64,000 bases of DNA from Oleispira sp963851095 (lineage in GTDB: Bacteria > Pseudomonadota > Gammaproteobacteria > Pseudomonadales > Oceanobacteraceae), in assembly GCA_963851095.1 (NCBI GenBank), contig CAWKOX010000033.1:62001-126000 (forward strand), given 5' to 3'. The stretch's first letter is position 1. Each line of letters starts with the position of its first letter. Of the stretch, positions 33,633 to 42,634 are shown one piece after another. Both the position numbers and the translations under genes were made by a program. The notes under the pieces are model-generated. The model saw only the letters and a list, made by a program, of their open reading frames with translations, was not told the origin of the DNA and did no database searches.

Positions 33633-34322
33633 ATGTTAAAATTAGAGCTGGATCATTTCTTTATTCTTGTAGAGCCTGGAGTAAAGGTAGCGAATCTACT
33701 GGTTGAACTAGGGCTGGAAGAAAGCTTTAGCCGAGATCACCCTGGCCAAGGTACTTCAAATCTCTGTTTTCGCTTTTCGAATAGCAAACTTGAATTATTA
33801 TGGCTGCGCGACGAAGATGAAGCCAATAACGGCCCCGCGAAAGGGTTGAAGTTTCCAGATCGTTACAGTAATAGAGAGGCTTCTCCTTTTGGTCTTATTT
33901 TTAATCGAAAAGCCAGTACCGATAATACTAGCGACTTAGCAATGCCTTTCGACGGCTGGCGTTATCAGCCTGATTATTTTCCTGCACCAATGGCTTTTCA
34001 TGTGGGTAATAACTCTGACAACTTGATCGAACCTTTATGTATTTATATTCCTTTTATGGAGCCTGTAAAACGAGAGGTTGATTTAACCCGCGAAAAGGGG
34101 CACTTCAACGCTATTAGTCATGTGCATATCCATGTGCCAGTAGAATTATTATCACAAGAATTAGCCATAGCCAGCCAAGCTGAAGGATTAACCGTCGAGC
34201 GTAGTGCAGAGCACTTAATGGAGGTTACTTTTACTCGTGCTAGCAATGATACGAGTAAAAGTAATACTTGTGTTTCAAGTAAAGATCTGAGGCCTGACCT
34301 TCCGCTTATCTTGCATTGGTAA
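33633..34322 (+). CDS. VOC family (glyoxalase-like) protein
   Basis: A 229-residue protein beginning MLKLELDHFFILVEPG, the strand that opens vicinal-oxygen-chelate domains. It has NLCFRFSNSKLELLWLRD, containing the expected Glu of the domain, then DRYSNREASPFGLIF. A second half (DYFPAPMAFHVG, HFNAISHVHIHVP) repeats the fold. The start at 33633 follows TAGGTCG; the frame stays open upstream but that part lacks similarity and overlaps cysC. Which substrate it handles is unknown. Confidence 0.75.
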   Translation: MLKLELDHFFILVEPGVKVANLLVELGLEESFSRDHPGQGTSNLCFRFSNSKLELLWLRDEDEANNGPAKGLKFPDRYSNREASPFGLIFNRKASTDNTSDLAMPFDGWRYQPDYFPAPMAFHVGNNSDNLIEPLCIYIPFMEPVKREVDLTREKGHFNAISHVHIHVPVELLSQELAIASQAEGLTVERSAEHLMEVTFTRASNDTSKSNTCVSSKDLRPDLPLILHW

Positions 34323-34376
34323 TTAGAATTTCATTCATCGAATTTACGGGTTACTTATTTAATGCGGTAAGACTCA

Positions 34377-34739
34377 GTGATACGTGAAACTCCTGCAATA
34401 CTGAGCAATAATATCAAGTATGTGAAATCGAATGTGCCACCGGCATTACTGTTTGGTGAATCAATTGTCGACGAGATATTATTTCTTATAGGCGATGGCG
34501 GGGTATATGGGATCAATGGGGTCTCCCTTATATCGAAAACTTGGCTTCTGGTGTACTTAAATTAAGATAAATCAATTGAGGACTATGAAGCTAGGTTAAA
34601 GCAAGCTAATTCAAAGCTCCTAGGATACTACATTGCCATAGGTCATAGTGCTAAATTATCTCTGATTGCGGCAGATTGTCAGTGCTTTGGTGCGACATTT
34701 TTAGCGCCTTCAGGAAGGAGGAATTCGAGAGAGGAATAA
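34377..34739 (+). pseudogene. Possible gene remnant with an in-frame stop
   Basis: From ATG 34377 the frame reads 62 codons to TAA (34563-34565) and then continues open in the same frame to 34739. The second part begins DKSIEDYEARLKQANSKLLGY and looks protein-like. The end overlaps the convergent gene at 34679-35113. I do not recognise the family. Either a nonsense mutation split one gene or this is chance; the evidence is modest. Confidence 0.3.
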
Positions 34740-35113
34740 AACAATTCAGCAGATTGTGCAGCTGGAATATCTATCTTACGTCGATCAGCTAAAACATAGA
34801 AATTGCATGAATCTAAATCAGTGTTTAAAGAATTAGGAAAATTAAAGAATGATAGTATTAGTTTTGAATGATTGAATGCTGGGGTTATCTGAAAAGCTGA
34901 ACTGCCATATTGTTGATAGGAATTCCCTGGCACTAGATAAGGGTTTCCACCCTCAGACATATTCCAGTTTTCAGCTAAAATCGAATTGGGTTCAATATAA
35001 GCGAGTAAATTCTCAGAATCAAAGACAATCGTGCTATCCAACTCGGATGTACTGTAAGCTAGCGTTGAAAATTGAACTGAAAGTAAGACTAATAATAGAT
35101 GGTGAAAGCGCAC
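34679..35113 (-). CDS. Small exported protein of unknown function
   Basis: A 144-residue reading frame from a GTG start at 35113, chosen because the next 20 residues (MRFHHLLLVLLSVQFSTLAY) form a clean signal peptide and GAGAG lies about 7 bases upstream. An ATG at 35206 in the same frame would put 31 non-signal residues in front. The mature part is acidic, then rich in Asn, Ser and Phe, with one CNFYV. No family recognised. Confidence is moderate because the region is poor in other genes. Confidence 0.5.
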   Translation of the reverse strand: MRFHHLLLVLLSVQFSTLAYSTSELDSTIVFDSENLLAYIEPNSILAENWNMSEGGNPYLVPGNSYQQYGSSAFQITPAFNHSKLILSFFNFPNSLNTDLDSCNFYVLADRRKIDIPAAQSAELFYSSLEFLLPEGAKNVAPKH

Positions 35114-35369
35114 TTTAGATCTCTCTAAATAGAAAACAATCTCCAATTCTAGCAGATATAAATTGTTAGAGCTTAACCTAAAAAGAAATGTGCCCATGAT
35201 GATCATTACAAATGCAGGTGAGTACGCCTTACCTGACTTTCATTCTTTCAATAGGTAGGGAATTCTCTTCAATATGGTAGAATGCTACCCAATCGGACAA
35301 CGACCCTAATACTGGGCTGTCCTTAGTCCCAATCAGTACATTTTATTAGCATATTTAAGAGTCCCCTTC

Positions 35370-35762
35370 ATGCATCCAGCAGAGTTCAAAACCCTACGCG
35401 AATCCCTTGGCCTTACCATCTCAACTTTAGTTAAAGTGATTGACGTTGATGAGCGCACACTGCGTAAGTGGGAATCAGGTAAGAAACAGCCACCGCAGGG
35501 CGTTGTAGATACCTTGGTGGGTTTCGATGACTTAGTCAATAAAACCGTTACTGAAATTTTTAACAAACATCAAGAGTCGATGAAAAATGGCGGCCAGCAA
35601 GGTGTGGTACTTGAGCGCTTTGTTGAAGCTGAAGATTTAGCGGCGGCTTATCCTGCATTTGCAGCACTACCAACCATGACGTTTGGCGTGGTGTTATTTC
35701 GTGTTAGACAGAAGTTCATCGACTTAGGTGTACCTGTCTCAATCATCTACAAAAAAGCGTAA
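35370..35762 (+). CDS. Helix-turn-helix protein (DUF1870-like)
   Basis: A 130-residue protein. Residues 1-45 form a Cro/CI-type helix-turn-helix: MHPAEFKTLRESLGL, STLVKVIDVDERTLRKWESGKKQPP. The rest is an unassigned domain ending AALPTMTFGVVLFRVRQKF. It ends 10 bases before the aldo/keto reductase gene and probably is co-transcribed with it, perhaps regulating it. Start ATG has a weak ribosome site. Confidence 0.7.
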   Translation: MHPAEFKTLRESLGLTISTLVKVIDVDERTLRKWESGKKQPPQGVVDTLVGFDDLVNKTVTEIFNKHQESMKNGGQQGVVLERFVEAEDLAAAYPAFAALPTMTFGVVLFRVRQKFIDLGVPVSIIYKKA

Positions 35763-35772
35763 GGGCAGATCG

Positions 35773-36813
35773 ATGGAATACCGTAAGCTCGGCAGAACCG
35801 ACTTAGATATTAGTTTAATTGGTTTAGGCACAATGACTTGGGGTTTACAAAATACCCAAGCTGAAGGCTTTGAACAGATGGATTATGCGCTGGAACGTGG
35901 CATAAACTTCTTCGATACTGCCGAGATGTACGCTATTCCTCCTAGCCCTAAGACTTATGGTACAACTGAGTCGATTATTGGAAACTGGTTTCAAGCCAGA
36001 GGTAGCCGAGATAAGGTAATCTTAGCGTCTAAAATTGCGGGCCCAGGTTTAGACTGGATTCGTGATGGCAAGAACCACATCGATAAAGCTAATATTTTAG
36101 CTGCTGTCGAAAGCAGCTTGGGCCGTTTAAAAACCGACTACATCGACTTGTATCAAATGCATTGGCCAAATCGTGGTTCGTACCACTTTGGTAAAACTTG
36201 GGATTTCGCCCCAGAGTTTGATCCGCAAGCGGAAGAAGATAATTTCTTAGAGTGCTTACACGTTTATCAAGGCTTAATTAAAGACGGTAAAATTCGCCAT
36301 ATTGGCCTATCCAATGAAACCGCTTGGGGCATGAACAAGTGGCTTCAGTTAGCGGAAAAACACAACCTGCCACGCATGGCGAGTATTCAAAATGAGTATT
36401 CATTATTGTGCCGCAACTTCGAACCTGATTTAAGCGAAATCGCGTTAAGCGAAGATTGTGGTCTATTAGCGTGGTCGCCATTAACTCGTGGAATTTTAAG
36501 CGGTAAGTACTTAAATGGCGCTCAGCCAGAGGGCGCTCGTTTAACTATTGAAACACGGGTAGAGCATAGAAAAAGTGCAGCCGTTGATGCGGCTACTGCT
36601 GCTTATATTGATCTGGCCCAGCGCTATAATCTTGACCCTTGCCAAATGGCCATTGCCTTTGTAAATCAGCAAAAGTTTGTGAGCTCTACCTTAATTGGTG
36701 CTACGACGATGGCGCAACTTAAGAGTAATATAGACTCGATTAATGTGACGTTAAGTGATGAAATATTAAACGAAATAAAGTTGATTCGTCGCAAATATCC
36801 TATGCTTTTTTAA
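35773..36813 (+). CDS. tas: Aldo/keto reductase, Tas type
   Basis: A 346-residue NADPH-dependent reductase of the TIM-barrel aldo/keto reductase superfamily. It begins MEYRKLGRTDLDISLIGLGTM; D and Y of the tetrad lie in FFDTAEMYA, K in LASKI, and H in YQMHWP. The YAxPP insertion and GNWFQARGSRDK, plus the C-terminal FVSSTLIGATTMAQL, match E. coli Tas. Start is at 35773, behind AAGGGC; an upstream in-frame TTG (35728) lies inside the previous gene. Substrate unknown. Confidence 0.85.
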   Translation: MEYRKLGRTDLDISLIGLGTMTWGLQNTQAEGFEQMDYALERGINFFDTAEMYAIPPSPKTYGTTESIIGNWFQARGSRDKVILASKIAGPGLDWIRDGKNHIDKANILAAVESSLGRLKTDYIDLYQMHWPNRGSYHFGKTWDFAPEFDPQAEEDNFLECLHVYQGLIKDGKIRHIGLSNETAWGMNKWLQLAEKHNLPRMASIQNEYSLLCRNFEPDLSEIALSEDCGLLAWSPLTRGILSGKYLNGAQPEGARLTIETRVEHRKSAAVDAATAAYIDLAQRYNLDPCQMAIAFVNQQKFVSSTLIGATTMAQLKSNIDSINVTLSDEILNEIKLIRRKYPMLF

Positions 36814-36849
36814 GCATTAAAGAAAAGATTTAGACGGAGTAAAACAAAT

Positions 36850-37506
36850 ATGAACGACAAAACAAATTATCAAAACAACCCGTTACACGGTATTGGCTTA
36901 GGCAAGCTGATAACAATACTGTCTGATCATTATGGCTTTGAAATCTTGTATGCTTACTTAAACATTAATTGTTTTAAGACTAAGCCGAGTATTGAATCGA
37001 GTGAGAAGTTTCTTAAGAAAACAGATTGGGCTCGTGAAAAGGTTGAAAGCTTTTACCTGTATGAATACAAAAGTCTGCCTCGTGCGTCGGCTCAAGAGTT
37101 TGCATTACCACCAAGAGACCGAACGATCCCTCTAGATCAAGAGTGTGGTGAGCCAAACGTGTTAAGCTTAGAAGATGCAGAGCAGTTGCGTGAGAAGCGC
37201 GCTAAGAAAGCCGCTGAATTTGGCAATGGCACTGGCTATCGCCATGGTAAAAAGTTTGGTGGCGAGAAAGATCGTAGTAAGACGACGCCTTATCGAACTA
37301 AAAAACCTGCTGCTCGTGGGCAGTCAAACAGCTCTTCAAATAGTTCTTCTAGTCCTTACGGTGGTGATTCGTCGCGAGCGCAAGAACAAAAGACCACAAA
37401 ACCTTTTGGTGGCAACTCTTATTCAAACTCGTTTGATAAGAAAGATTCGAACAGAAAAAAACCATCAACGGATAGCTCCGACCCTTGGGGAACCAAGAAT
37501 AAATAA
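36850..37506 (+). CDS. VF530-family DNA-binding protein with a long Ser/Asn-rich tail
   Basis: A 218-residue protein. Residues about 8-80 match the VF530 (DUF2132) domain: NNPLHGIGLGKLITILSDHYGFE, CFKTKPSIESSEKFLKKTDWARE, VESFYLYEY. Known members are about 80 residues and bind DNA. Here about 135 more residues follow, disordered and rich in Ser, Asn, Lys and Gly (QSNSSSNSSSSPYGGDSS). The tail is basic and may add nucleic-acid binding or aggregation. Ribosome site ACGGAG. Separate promoter likely. Confidence 0.78.
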   Translation: MNDKTNYQNNPLHGIGLGKLITILSDHYGFEILYAYLNINCFKTKPSIESSEKFLKKTDWAREKVESFYLYEYKSLPRASAQEFALPPRDRTIPLDQECGEPNVLSLEDAEQLREKRAKKAAEFGNGTGYRHGKKFGGEKDRSKTTPYRTKKPAARGQSNSSSNSSSSPYGGDSSRAQEQKTTKPFGGNSYSNSFDKKDSNRKKPSTDSSDPWGTKNK

Positions 37507-37730
37507 TTCTTTGGGGATAATAATCTGGCTAGTGAGTGAGTCAGATTATTAAAAAATCATTATTCTCAATATCACCGTTAGTTATCCTGTCATAGAGTGA
37601 CTGTAACTAGTTCTTTGTTCTTATTTTGTACTTTAATAACTTCTAAATAGACTGACACTGTAGTTTTGCTAATTAAGGCCGCATATAATCTTTCGAAATT
37701 ACTCGACCATATTAATACAGGAGTTAATAT

Positions 37731-38309
37731 ATGGGATTCGCTCAAAGTACAACAGGCCATTATTCCGCTATAGACTTGAAAGTTGCTCAATATTTTCCAG
37801 AATCTAAATTAAAAGAATTATACCAGTCACTCGATAATGATCCTGAATTTTATGGGGCGGGTGTTACGTTTATTGGGTATAAGAACGAGCCTTTTAATAT
37901 TTCTATTGACCCATTAAGATCTACAACGATATTTGACTTCAAGGTTTTAAGAGCAAGTTGCCGAGCAGACGGTAAGGTAGTTTATATTCGAGAAATATTA
38001 CTGCCAAAGAACATTTCAAATACGGAAGTCGTTGCTAATACCAAAGCTTCGTTAGGGCGTGAAGTTACAAGTACTATTTTAAGTTGTACAGGTACAGCAG
38101 TTAGTTGGGTTCTGGTTATTGCGGAGGCGGGAGGTGGTGCTGTTACTTTTGGTGCTGCTTGGGCTGCAATGCCATTGACTGTGACAGCTACAATGGCTTC
38201 GACATTCCAGTGTGGCGTCGCTATCGGGCGTACCTCGAACGTTTTGAATGGCAAAGCCCACTATAATAAATGGCTTGATGCCTCGCCCGTGTATTCAGTG
38301 CAACAATGA
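37731..38309 (+). CDS. Unknown protein with a Gly/Ala-rich hydrophobic segment
   Basis: A 192-residue protein with no signal peptide. The first 120 residues are soluble-looking (AQYFPESKLKELYQSLDND, YGAGVTFIGYKNEPFNIS). Residues about 125-173 are hydrophobic and rich in Gly/Ala/Thr (WVLVIAEAGGGAVTFGAAWAAM), like the hairpins of membrane-inserting toxins or effectors. A good ribosome site (CAGGAGTT) precedes ATG. Its TGA overlaps the ATG of the next gene (ATGA). The family is unknown to me. A pore-forming or self-inserting toxin is one possibility, without proof. Confidence 0.65.
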   Translation: MGFAQSTTGHYSAIDLKVAQYFPESKLKELYQSLDNDPEFYGAGVTFIGYKNEPFNISIDPLRSTTIFDFKVLRASCRADGKVVYIREILLPKNISNTEVVANTKASLGREVTSTILSCTGTAVSWVLVIAEAGGGAVTFGAAWAAMPLTVTATMASTFQCGVAIGRTSNVLNGKAHYNKWLDASPVYSVQQ

Positions 38310-38672
38310 CTGCATTAAATATAATCCAAATTGCTGATGTAGTTAAAACATTAGGAAAACAGGCTTTGCTATATAAAGTATTGAGCAAGAATGGTGTTAA
38401 GTCGGGTAATTTTATATCAATGTATAAAAACATGCCAAGAGCATCGAGGAAAAGACTTGCTGAAGAAATATTGATGCTTGATGAACGAAGAGTTAATAAA
38501 AAGTCAAAAAATTTTAAAGCAGGTTTTGAATGGGACAAAATTATTAGATGATGGCACAAAAGCGATTAAAGTATATCGTCAGGTTCAAGTTCAGCAATTA
38601 ATGGCGACTAAGTTTTTAGAAATACTAGGCTCTGGTATTACAGTAAAGGGCGGTCGGTCAGATGCCTTATAA
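38306..38672 (+). pseudogene. Frameshifted partner gene of the unknown protein
   Basis: The frame from ATG 38306 codes for 81 residues (MTALNIIQIADVVKTLGKQ..) and ends at 38551 in an odd tail (WDKIIR). A second frame overlaps from about 38478 and continues ILKQVLNGTKLLDDGTK.. to 38672. Shifting frame at the A-run near 38502-38511 joins the two into one protein of about 120 residues. This is either a real frameshift, a sequencing error in the A-run, or programmed slippage. Translation is coupled to the previous gene (ATGA). Function unknown. Confidence 0.55.
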
Positions 38673-38721
38673 TGGCGTTAAATAATTCACTCGGATTTAT
38701 AATCGGCTTTGGGGAGAGTAA

Positions 38722-39588
38722 ATGAATTTAATTAAAATAGGACGTTTATTTAGTTGCATTATTGTGTGCAGCTTTATTATTGCATGTGCAGATAATAAGC
38801 CTCTACACATACCTATATATCTTCAAGATACTCTAAAAAATGGAAGTTTAGGCCCTAAGTTAGCGATTATTCCGACGGGGACAGGAGTAGTTGGCGGTGA
38901 AGAACTTATCCTCTTTAAAAATCATAGTCCTCAACATAAGGTCATTTCAACACAAGAATTTGCAATGGGTATCGCAGAAGTAACGTTTAAAGAATACGAT
39001 GCTTTTTGTAAATCAACCTTTATTCATTGCCCAGACGATAACGGTTGGGGAAGAGAAGATCAGCCGGTTATATAATGTTAGCTGGTTAGATGCGATGGCT
39101 TATACCGAATGGTTAAGTGAGCAAACAAATCAAGTTTATCGTTTACCCAGTGAAGCTGAGTGGGAATACGCTGCTCGCGGTGGAACATCGACCAATTATT
39201 GGTGGGGTGATGAATACATTCAAGGAATAGATCATTGCGATAGAGATTTAGGCGGTTGTCCTGAGGGAACTGAATTATCTAAGCCAGGACCAGCAGGTCG
39301 ATTCAAAGCAAATTCATTTGGTTTATTTGATGTAACTTCGAATTTACTTGAGTGGGTATTGGATTGCTACTCGTCAGATCATAGGAGAGCTACATAATAC
39401 TATGGAGGCTCGTTTAGATGGGGGTTGTGGAGAAAAAGTATTTAAGGGCTCTAGTTGGTTGACTGCTCAGCCTTATGTTCACATCTTTTTAAAAGAGGAG
39501 GGCTTGACAGTAACGATAAAGGTCGTGATATAGGCTTTCGAGTTCTAAGAGAAATTAAGCCATCACAGGGTTCAATCCTCACAAATTA
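38722..39588 (+). pseudogene. Broken SUMF1 (formylglycine-generating-enzyme-like) lipoprotein gene
   Basis: The first part codes for a lipoprotein signal (IIAC) and the domain start IPTGTGVVGG..QHKVISTQEFAMGIAEVTFKEYDAFC, ending at a stop at 39075. A one-base shift leads to NVSWLDAMAYTEWLSEQ, YRLPSEAEWEYAARGGT and NSFGLFDVTSNLLEWVLDCY, closing at 39397. Another shift gives KGSSWLTAQP, and a further one DIGFRVLREI before the final stop at 39588. All order and spacing follow the SUMF1/NirV domain, so it is one gene with at least three frameshifts. An intact relative lies at 46074-46874. Confidence 0.85.
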
Positions 39589-39609
39589 ATTCAACAAAAG
39601 GACGTTAAA

Positions 39610-39903
39610 ATGAAATTTGATTGCCCAGCATGTCAAAAAAATATCAATAATATGGATATTAAAGAGCGCCGCCGTAAAGGTATTTTTAAACAAGCGCAAT
39701 GCCCTGAGTGTAATGCTTGGTTGCGTATGAACCCTATGATGGAGAGCGTTAAAACCGTAGGCTTGCTAGTATTGCTAGTGGCAAGTTTATTGAACATTTT
39801 TAAAGTAATGCCAGCATTAGGAACGGAGTTATCAATAGCAGGTGTGATCGGCGTTAGCTTAGCATTATTTGTTACGCTCACCGCGAAAATGGAAAAAGTG
39901 TAG
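39610..39903 (+). CDS. Small zinc-ribbon membrane protein
   Basis: A 97-residue protein. Two CxxC pairs (CPAC at residues 5-8 and CPEC near 37-40) form a zinc ribbon, then two hydrophobic helices (about 51-70 and 74-92) follow. Such proteins are common and uncharacterised. The ribosome site AAAGGACG is good. It follows the broken SUMF1 gene by 21 bases. Confidence 0.65.
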   Translation: MKFDCPACQKNINNMDIKERRRKGIFKQAQCPECNAWLRMNPMMESVKTVGLLVLLVASLLNIFKVMPALGTELSIAGVIGVSLALFVTLTAKMEKV

Positions 39904-40106
39904 TACTACCCCTTCAATTTTAAATAGCATTTTTGGAGCTGTCTTCTCTCTTAGTACAACTTCTTATCTAAGGGGGAAGATAGGTCAATATAGGGCTCAA
40001 AATACTACTAAAAGCCTAAATTGATGTGACCCAAAAGCTCTTTTTGGATATAATTACATCAATCCCACGCTCCACCTTCAAATATGTAGTTTATACAGGT
40101 AACCGA

Positions 40107-41066
40107 ATGGCTTTTTTTGATTTAGAAACCCCAGAAAACAACGAAACAGATAATCTAGTATGGTTGGGTCACCTTAGCCCAGACAGCGATACCATTGGCT
40201 CTGCTATCGGTGCTGCTGAGTTATTTGGTGGTGAGCCGCGTCGTGCTGGTGAATTGAACAAAGAAACGGCATTTGTGGTTGATTATTGCGGTGTTGAAGT
40301 GCCTAAAATGATCGCTAAAGTCGACGGTCAGAAAGTAGGCTTAGTTGATTTCAACCAAAAAACACAGCTTCATAAAGATGTTGATAATAACGATATCGTT
40401 GCGATTATTGATCACCACGCGATTCAAGATCAACCGATTACCTTTAATACGGCCATGTCTGTTGATATTCGTCCTTGGGGCAGCGCAGCGACTATCCTAG
40501 CGGATCGTTTCGAGAAAATGGGCAAAGTGCCAAGCGCTACGACGGCTTGTGTTCTGTTAGCAGGCATTTTGTCTGATACCTTGATTTTCGAATCACCGAC
40601 GACTTGCTCAGTTGATAAGCCATTCGCAGAGAAGCTAGCCAAAATTGCGGGCATTGAAGATTTATACGCGTTTGGCCAAGCGATGATGGAAGCGAAGTCT
40701 GACCTTGCTGACGTTTCAACTTATGACGTATTGAAAGGCGATTTCAAGCATTACGAAATCAATGGTAAGAAGGTCGGCTTTGGTGTTGCTGAAACATTAT
40801 TACCAGGTCAGTTGCTTGACCGTAAAGCGGATCTTTTAGCTGAAATGAAAGGCGAGAAAGCGAAGCAAGGTTTGGACTTTATCTTTTTCGCAATCGTTGA
40901 TACTAAAACAAAAAACTCGCACTTGGTTATCTACTCTGACGCAGAAGCTGAGCTTGCTGCAACGGCCTATGGTGAAGCGACTGCCGATCAGTTGATGTAT
41001 CTACCGGGTATGATGTCTCGTAAGAGTCAACTAATGCCAGCAGTTCAAGCGGTTCTTTCTGCTTAA
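40107..41066 (+). CDS. ppaC: Manganese-dependent inorganic pyrophosphatase (family II, DHH)
   Basis: A 319-residue cytosolic enzyme that hydrolyses pyrophosphate. The family-II metal motifs are GHLSPDSDTIGSA (His, Asp, Asp), LVDFNQ and IIDHHAIQD (the DHH motif), with DHHA2 residues SRKSQLMPA near the end matching the SRKKQVVP signature. Start ATG 40107 follows ACAGGTAACC; the longer in-frame GTG start at 40026 has no family similarity. Most gammaproteobacteria rely on the unrelated PpA; the Mn enzyme is a useful marker. The gene's 3' end and terminator are duplicated at 44277-44402. Confidence 0.92.
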   Translation: MAFFDLETPENNETDNLVWLGHLSPDSDTIGSAIGAAELFGGEPRRAGELNKETAFVVDYCGVEVPKMIAKVDGQKVGLVDFNQKTQLHKDVDNNDIVAIIDHHAIQDQPITFNTAMSVDIRPWGSAATILADRFEKMGKVPSATTACVLLAGILSDTLIFESPTTCSVDKPFAEKLAKIAGIEDLYAFGQAMMEAKSDLADVSTYDVLKGDFKHYEINGKKVGFGVAETLLPGQLLDRKADLLAEMKGEKAKQGLDFIFFAIVDTKTKNSHLVIYSDAEAELAATAYGEATADQLMYLPGMMSRKSQLMPAVQAVLSA

Positions 41067-41119
41067 TGAACTTTAAGATTTAGGCTAGAGCGTTGAAATA
41101 AGCGTTAAGATCAGAGCTA

Positions 41120-42037
41120 CTAAAAAGGCGAACAGCAATGTTCGCCTTTTTTTGTGTCTGCCAAAAAGTGAATAAGCTTATCAAAAACAAAACGAAAAGG
41201 AACATACTCACCAAAGGCAATGCGCTTCATCTTTTGATATTTGGCCGCCATCTCGCCCTCTTTACTGAGCATGACGGCGCTATTAAATTGTTGCACGTCA
41301 TTAGAAGTCGCTGGGTTTTTAATGCGTTCAATATCTTGGAAAATAAGATCAATATTAAGCAAATTAATTTGGCTTTGGTAGGCTTGAGCAATCTGCTCTC
41401 GATCTAGGTAAGCTTTATATTTAGCTTCGGGCCAAATCACGATTTTGGCGCCTGCACTGGCTAAACGTTCAGTCATCGCCATTTCGAGTGGATAAGCTCG
41501 GCTATAGCCTGGAAGAATAACCTGTTCTTTTAAACTAGGAATTTCATTAGGCTGAACTAGTCCTAAACGAACGGTTGGCCACGTATCTATTTTGTCTTTC
41601 CAGTGAGCATTCGCTTGCCAGCCATAAGAAAACCACAAAGCTAATAAGAGTATTGCGACGGCATAGGGCCATGTATTGAAGTAGGGCCACGCATTGAATA
41701 AGCTAGCGCGGTTTTCCTGGTCAGAAAATAATACCGATAACAAACGAAATATGACGATATTACTGAGTGCAATTATGGCGTCTAAACCATACACGCCAGT
41801 CCACTCGACTGCTTGAATTGCGGTTATAAACTGTCCTTGGCTTTCTGCCAAGTGAACGGTAAAGATCATGGGGTAAAGAGAAAATACAGACACCACAATG
41901 AGCGGAAATAAAAGACACTCTTGTATGCGGGAAGCGTTCTTGAGTATTTTAAATGACAGAGTAATTAACGCAAAGAGCTGAGCGCAGTAAAACCAAAAGA
42001 ACAGAGCGATTAAGCTACTGGTAAAAAAATTATAGCT
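41120..42037 (-). pseudogene. Truncated apolipoprotein N-acyltransferase-like gene
   Basis: The minus frame is open from after a TAA (42038-42040) to a stop at 41120 in the ppaC terminator. It has hydrophobic segments and then a nitrilase-type domain: WPTVRLGLVQPNEIP, the Glu in VIWPEAKYKAYLDR, the Lys in YQKMKRIAFGEYVPFR. The catalytic Cys region that should follow is gone; the last 13 codons are only the terminator read backwards. The upstream end has no start codon before the hydrophobic part (FWFYCAQLFALITL); the first in-frame start is GTG at 41896. So the gene is cut at both ends and should be inactive. Confidence 0.7.
41122..41153. terminator. Terminator after ppaC
   Basis: AAAAAGGCGAAC (41122-41133) pairs with GTTCGCCTTTTT (41140-41151), followed by more T. 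A near-identical copy lies at 44348-44379. Confidence 0.92.
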
Positions 42038-42305
42038 TTAGACAGCATTAAAAAATAATAACAATAACTTGCACTGAGAAAAGACTAAACGGTGATTAAA
42101 CGAGAAAATAACTTTACATAAGCGGACATTATTGATAGAACAATAGAGGAACAAAGTATAAGTTAGAACATAATAGTTGAACTTAAAAACGGTATAGAGA
42201 GAAGTGCGCCAGACAAGGCGGCCATTAGTATTAAAAGTGGTTGCGATATTATCTTCTGATTTACGTGACCCAGAGGAACACTTTGATTTTGCATAGATTT
42301 GTTTA

Positions 42306-42533
42306 TTAGTCGTTGGCTAATGTGTTTTTTAGGCTTTGAAGTTTTTTTGTTTTTTGCTCGGAACTCAGTTGCGTATTTTCTTTAATGGCGCGGCGCTGCA
42401 ATAAATAATAGGAAATGGCACGTTGTTTACCAAATAACTGATGAGCGATATCTTTTCCAAGAAAGTGGTTTTGGCGATCGGTTTTGTTTTTAAATGTAAA
42501 TATTTTGTTGGAAAGTTGTGTGTGCTCATGCAT
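42306..42533 (-). pseudogene. Fragment of a lipase foldase gene
   Basis: A 75-residue reading frame without a ribosome site. FLGKDIAHQLFGKQRAISYYLLQ and QLSSEQKTKKLQSLKNTL align with the C-terminal helices of lipase foldases; compare REALFAQETEYDEFM and TLSLQEKQQQVEALEATL in the intact gene at 14146. The frame stays open upstream to about 42605 but has no start codon, and the rest of the foldase is missing. It is most likely a remnant of a second lipase-foldase locus. The match is by eye over about 45 residues. Confidence 0.5.
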
Positions 42534-42634
42534 AGGAAGGTTGTAGGCTTGTGTACATATGAGTATCAGTAGCGGATTGAAGCTGATAAAAACGATGTGA
42601 GTTTTGATAACTGATTAGATATACGAGGAAATTT

